DNA of 64,000 nucleotides. It comes from Deltaproteobacteria bacterium (GTDB lineage Bacteria; Myxococcota_A; UBA9160; UBA4427). Each line of letters opens with the position of its first letter. The first letter of the stretch is position 1. Shown one piece after another: positions 60,331 to 64,000 of this stretch. The notes under the pieces were generated by a model. The model was not told the DNA's origin. It saw nothing but the letters and a program-made list of their open reading frames with translations, and searched no databases. The position numbers and the translations under genes are program-made. The stretch is from contig JADJOR010000011.1 in NCBI GenBank assembly GCA_016713665.1, forward strand, positions 62,001 through 126,000, read 5' to 3'.

Positions 60331-61143
60331 CTAGGCCCCCAGATAGACTTCGATGACGCGGGGATCGTTCTGCACGTCGTCCATGCTGCCCTCGGCGAGC
60401 ACGCGCCCTTCGTGCAGGACGGTCACCCGCCGTGCGATCGAACGCACGAAGGCCATGTCGTGCTCGACGACCACGACCGAATGCGTCCCGGCGAGGGAGA
60501 CCAGCAGCTCCGCCGTACGCTCGGTCTCCTGATGCGTCATGCCAGCGACCGGCTCGTCGACCAGCAGCAGCTGCGGCTCCTGCATCAGCAGCATCCCGAT
60601 CTCGAGCCACTGCTTCTGGCCGTGGGAGAGCGCACCCGCCCGGGCCCCGCGCTCGCCCGCGAGCCCGATCGTCCCGAGCATCGCATCGATGCGATCGCGC
60701 TCCTCGGAGCCCAGGCGTGCAAAGAGCGATGCGAAGACGCCGCGGCGCTTCTTCATGGCGAGCTCGAGATTCTCGAAGACCGGCAGGTTCTCGAAGACCG
60801 TCGGCTTCTGGAACTTCCGCCCGATGCCCGCCATCGCGATGTCGGGCTCCCGCAGCGCGAGGAGATCGACGTTGCGATCGAAGTAGACCTGCCCCTCGTC
60901 GGGTCGAGTCCGACCGGTCACGACGTCCATCATCGTCGTCTTTCCGGCGCCGTTCGGACCGATGATGCAGCGCAGCTCGCCCCGCTCGATCGAGAGGCTC
61001 AGCCGATCGAGGGCGCGGAAGCCGTCGAAGCTGAGCGTCACCCCGTCGAGGTAGAGGATCGCGCCGTGCAGGAGATCGGGCCCCGGAGCACCGGGCAGCA
61101 CGACGGGCCCCGACCGGGGAGCGGATTCGCGATGCGGACTCAC
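60331..61143 (-). CDS. urtD: Urea ABC transporter ATP-binding protein UrtD
   Basis: 270 aa LivG-like ATPase. A ~30-residue lead precedes LYLDGVTLSFDGFRALDRLSLSI, Walker A IGPNGAGKTTMMDVVTG, GIGRKFQKPTVFENLPVFENLELAMKKRRGVF, the signature ALSHGQKQWLEIGMLLMQEPQLLLVDEPVAGM and VVVVEHDMAFVRSIA. The HGQKQWLEIGMLL signature and KFQKPTVFE are UrtD type. GTG start overlaps the urtC stop (GTGA). Confidence 0.93.
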   Translation of the reverse strand: MSPHRESAPRSGPVVLPGAPGPDLLHGAILYLDGVTLSFDGFRALDRLSLSIERGELRCIIGPNGAGKTTMMDVVTGRTRPDEGQVYFDRNVDLLALREPDIAMAGIGRKFQKPTVFENLPVFENLELAMKKRRGVFASLFARLGSEERDRIDAMLGTIGLAGERGARAGALSHGQKQWLEIGMLLMQEPQLLLVDEPVAGMTHQETERTAELLVSLAGTHSVVVVEHDMAFVRSIARRVTVLHEGRVLAEGSMDDVQNDPRVIEVYLGA

Positions 61144-62222
61144 GACGAAGGCCTTTCGAGGATGCCGACGACACCGCGCGGCAGGAACAGGGTCCCGAGC
61201 ACGAAGAGACTGCCGAGCACGAAGAGCCAGGCCTCCGGGAAGAGGCCGGTGAACCAGCTCTTCGCGAAGCTGACGAGCACCGCCCCGACGATGGCGCCGA
61301 AGAGGGTCCCTCGCCCGCCGATCGCGACCCAGATCACGACCTCGATCGAGCCCAGCGGCGCGAACTCCCCGGGATTGATGATGCCGACCTGGGGCACGTA
61401 GAGCGCGCCCGACACCGACGCAATGATCGCCGAGACGACGAAGATAAAGAGCTTGTAGTGCTCGACGCGATAGCCGAGGAAGCGCGCGCGGTCCTCCGCA
61501 TCGCGGATCGCGACGACGACCCGCCCGAAGCGCGAGCGGACGATCGCGCGGCAGCCGACGTAGGCGCCGATCAGGCAGGCGACGGTCGTCACGAAGAGCG
61601 CCATGCGCGTCGCGTCGGACTGGAGATCGAAGCCGAGGAGCTCCTTGAAGTCGGTGAGGCCGTTGTTGCCGCCGAAGCCCATCTCGTTGCGGAAGAAGGC
61701 GAGCAGCAGCGCGTAGGTCAGCGCCTGCGTGATGATCGAGAGATAGACGCCGTTGACCCGCGCGCGGAAGGCGAAGAAGCCGAAGACGAGGGCGAGCAGC
61801 GCCGGGACGACCACGACCATCGCCATCGCGAAGGGAAAGCTCGAGAAGCCCCACCAGTACCAGGGCAGCGCGTCCCAGTTCAGGAACACCATGAAGTCCG
61901 GCAGCAGCGGATTGCCGTAGACCCCACGATCGCCGATCTGGCGCATCAGGTACATGCCCATCGCGTAGCCGCCGAGGGCGAAGAACGCCCCGTGGCCGAG
62001 GCTCAGGATGCCGCAGTAGCCCCAGACGAGGTCGACGGCGATCGCGAGCATCGCATAGCAGAAGTACTTGCCGAGCAGCGTGACCGTGAACGTGTCGACG
62101 TGGAGCAGAGCCGTCTCGGGCAGGGCGAGATTGAGCACAGGCACGCCCAGCATCAGCGCCAGGAGCCCCAGCACGACGAGGCGATCGGTCCGCCCGAGCT
62201 CCATCCGTTTCGAGAGCGGCAT
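61140..62222 (-). CDS. urtC: Urea ABC transporter permease UrtC
   Basis: 360 aa LivM-like permease with about eight membrane segments. Seen: LAIAVDLVWGYCGILSLGHGAFFALGGYAMGMYLM, RNEMGFGGNNGLTDFKELLGFDL, VAIRDAEDRARFLGYRVEHYKLFIFVVSAIIAS and GALYVPQVGIINPGEFAPLGSIEVVIWVAIGGRGTL, a stretch characteristic of UrtC. Start ATG at 62222. It lies between urtB and urtD with minimal spacing. Confidence 0.93.
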   Translation of the reverse strand: MPLSKRMELGRTDRLVVLGLLALMLGVPVLNLALPETALLHVDTFTVTLLGKYFCYAMLAIAVDLVWGYCGILSLGHGAFFALGGYAMGMYLMRQIGDRGVYGNPLLPDFMVFLNWDALPWYWWGFSSFPFAMAMVVVVPALLALVFGFFAFRARVNGVYLSIITQALTYALLLAFFRNEMGFGGNNGLTDFKELLGFDLQSDATRMALFVTTVACLIGAYVGCRAIVRSRFGRVVVAIRDAEDRARFLGYRVEHYKLFIFVVSAIIASVSGALYVPQVGIINPGEFAPLGSIEVVIWVAIGGRGTLFGAIVGAVLVSFAKSWFTGLFPEAWLFVLGSLFVLGTLFLPRGVVGILERPSS

Positions 62223-62227
62223 GATCC

Positions 62228-63913
62228 TCACGTCACCCCGGCAGAGCGCCCCTTCTGGGGGAACAATCCGCGGGGCCTTCTCTGGATGAACAGGATGATG
62301 AAGACGAGCACGACGATCTTCGCGAGCACCGCGCCGGCGAAGGGCTCGAGGAACTTGTTCGCGATGCCGAGGCCGAGGCCCGCCACGAGGGTGCCCCAGA
62401 GGTTCCCGACGCCGCCGAAGACGACGACCATGAAGGAGTCGACGATGTGGGCCTGACCGAGGTTCGGCCCCACGTTGGTCAGCTGGCTGAGCGCCACGCC
62501 GGCGAGCCCCGCGACCCCCGATCCGAGCCCGAAGGTCACCGCGTCGATCCGCGAGCCGCGTACGCCCATCGCGCGCGCCATGTCCCGATTCTGGGCGACC
62601 GCGCGGATCTGCAGCCCGAGCCCCGTCGCATGGAGCAGGCCGACGAGCGCCGCGAAGACCGCGATGCTGAACGCCACGATGAAGAGCCGGTTGTAGGTCA
62701 GGGAGAGCGCGTCGTTCACGACCCATTGCCCGCTCATCCAGCCCGGCGTCTCGACCGCCCGATTGAGCGGCGAGAAGAGCGTCCGCACCGCCTGCTGCAG
62801 GATCAGGCTGATGCCGAAGGTCGCGAGCAGCGTCTCGAGCGGTCGGCCGTAGAGGAACTGCACGACGCCCCGCTCGATCACGACACCGACCGCGCCGGAG
62901 ACGAGGAACGCGCAGGGGATCGCGACGAAGATCGACGCGTCGATCGCGTCGGGCATCAGCTGCTGAACGCCCCAGGTCGTATAGGCCCCGAGCATCATGA
63001 GCTCGCCGTGGGCCATGTTGATCACGCCCATCACGCCGAAGGTGATCGCCAGGCCGATCGCCGCGAGCACGAGCACGAAGCCGAGCGAGAGACCGAAGAA
63101 GAGCGTCTCGACGAGCGCGAGTCCGCTGCGCTTGCGATCGATCGAGGCGATGGCCGCCTCCGCCGCCGCTCGAACGGCGCGCACCGCCTCCCCCTGCTCC
63201 GCCGGATCGCCCTGCGACCGCTCGATCAGCGCCGCGAGCGCATTGCGGACCTCGCCGTGGAGACTTCCGGCGAGCTCCCCGACCGCCCCGAGCTGGAGCT
63301 CCGGATCGTCGGACTCGAGCTCCGACAGCGCGAGCGCGACGCGCAGGGTCTCGCGGACGCCCGCGTCGCGCTCCTTCGAAAACGCCTCGCGCAGCAGCTC
63401 GAGCGTGCGCGGCGAGCGGTCGGCCATCATCGACTTCGCGGCGATCTCCCGGACCTCGGCGTCCGGCGACGCGAGCCGCAGGCGCGCGAGGGTGGTGCGC
63501 AGATCGGTGCGCATGCGATTGTTGACGATGATCTTCTTGAGCCCCGCCGCATCCGCGGCGTCGATCGCGAGGCCGGTCGCGGCGTCGAAGTAGGCGACGT
63601 CGTCGCCCTCGCCTTCGGCCCCGACGATCCGAGCGTCGGCAGCCCGCACGAAGAGGCGCGCGTCGAGCAGCGCCTCGAGGATCCGCGACACGCTCGGGTC
63701 CTCGCTCTCGGCGATCGCCGCGACCGCGGCGCCCTTCTCCCGGAAATCGCGGCTCGCGAGACCTGCGAGCGCGGCCTCGAGCCCCGCGTCCTCGGCGCGC
63801 ACGCTCCAGGACGGGATCGCGGCGAAGAAGATCGCCAGCACGAGCGCGTACACCCTTCTCCGCCGGCTCCGGACGATCGGCGATCCCACTCCCATCGCGT
63901 CGTCACTCTCCAT
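62228..63913 (-). CDS. urtB: Urea ABC transporter permease UrtB
   Basis: 561 aa LivH-like permease. A signal-like segment (VYALVLAIFFAAIPSWSVRA), then an N-terminal periplasmic helical region of about 220 residues (ALAGLASRDFREKGAAVAAIAES...LLREAFSKERDAGVRETL), then eight membrane segments with AITFGVMGVINMAHGELMMLGAYTTWGVQ, FLYGRPLETLLATFGISLILQQ, RAVAQNRDMARAMGVRGSRIDAVTFGLGSGVAGLAGV. The long N-terminus is normal for UrtB. urtA is not in the window and is presumed to lie to the right. No urease gene is visible. The last 87 bases (63914-64000) contain only a short frame that could be the end of another gene. Confidence 0.93.
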   Translation of the reverse strand: MESDDAMGVGSPIVRSRRRRVYALVLAIFFAAIPSWSVRAEDAGLEAALAGLASRDFREKGAAVAAIAESEDPSVSRILEALLDARLFVRAADARIVGAEGEGDDVAYFDAATGLAIDAADAAGLKKIIVNNRMRTDLRTTLARLRLASPDAEVREIAAKSMMADRSPRTLELLREAFSKERDAGVRETLRVALALSELESDDPELQLGAVGELAGSLHGEVRNALAALIERSQGDPAEQGEAVRAVRAAAEAAIASIDRKRSGLALVETLFFGLSLGFVLVLAAIGLAITFGVMGVINMAHGELMMLGAYTTWGVQQLMPDAIDASIFVAIPCAFLVSGAVGVVIERGVVQFLYGRPLETLLATFGISLILQQAVRTLFSPLNRAVETPGWMSGQWVVNDALSLTYNRLFIVAFSIAVFAALVGLLHATGLGLQIRAVAQNRDMARAMGVRGSRIDAVTFGLGSGVAGLAGVALSQLTNVGPNLGQAHIVDSFMVVVFGGVGNLWGTLVAGLGLGIANKFLEPFAGAVLAKIVVLVFIILFIQRRPRGLFPQKGRSAGVT

Positions 63914-64000
63914 CCGAGCTTCCCAACCCGGACCGTTCCCGACCCTTCACTGCCCGCACGTCGATCCCGGCACCGATCGACACGCCGAGCATCGCGGCCC

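Overview
The window is about 70% G+C chromosomal DNA, densely coded, from a Gram-negative bacterium. BamD, LolA, Lgt-type and SppA-type genes imply an outer membrane and lipoproteins. A ribosomal-protein/dnaB cluster, a MreB, PilT/PilU, many short GTGA/ATGA/TGATG gene overlaps, a PilZ protein, an F420-type LLM oxidoreductase and an actinobacterial-style Pup-proteasome locus together suggest a former deltaproteobacterial lineage (Myxococcota, Desulfobacterota or Binatota-like). That placement is inference; no rRNA gene is present. I see no insertion sequence, prophage or CRISPR array.

Layout. 1-10 kb (minus strand): start of dnaB, then rplI-rpsR-rpsF, pdxT-pdxS with a MocR/PdxR regulator, pth-rplY-prs, tRNA-Gln overlapping ispE, a DUF1844 gene and a CDP-alcohol phosphatidyltransferase. 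10.6-13 kb (plus): BamD-like lipoprotein, TPR protein, CvpA-like protein. 13-22.3 kb (minus): ispG-alaS, pilT/pilU, recA-cinA. 22.7-27 kb: HEAT-repeat protein (+), LLM oxidoreductase (-), ruvX-mltG (+). 27-36 kb (minus): mreB, then the Pup-proteasome locus in the order of transcription mpa-dop-pup-prcB-prcA-pafA plus a membrane coiled-coil protein. 36.8-40 kb: lolA-ftsK. 40.5-46.6 kb: ssb (+), then PilZ, radC, ECF sigma/anti-sigma, moaC, a lipase and a lytic transglycosylase (-). 46.7-54.9 kb (mostly +): lgt, a frameshifted ETF-ubiquinone oxidoreductase, patatin, MFS, beta-propeller lipoprotein and a possible hotdog thioesterase. 54.9-64 kb (minus): nrdJ-sppA and the urea-type ABC transporter genes urtB-C-D-E.

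How the genes work together. The most notable system is the complete pupylation/proteasome set: Pup ends in GGQ, so Dop must deamidate it before PafA ligates it to lysines; Mpa (C-terminal QYL) recruits Pup and feeds the PrcA/PrcB 20S chamber, whose beta subunit has a propeptide ending just before TTV. A strong sigma-54-like -24/-12 element sits 79 bases upstream of mpa, following a gene-poor 1 kb stretch. Other control signals read from the sequence are a tandem NrdR-box pair 16 bp apart upstream of nrdJ, three copies of a 9-mer around a possibly leaderless MocR/PdxR promoter, and intrinsic terminators after rplI and recA. Oddities include long charged extensions on bS18 and bS6, an ispE stop codon lying inside the tRNA-Gln gene, a 14-residue repeat expanded inside CinA, and a single-base frameshift in ETF-QO.
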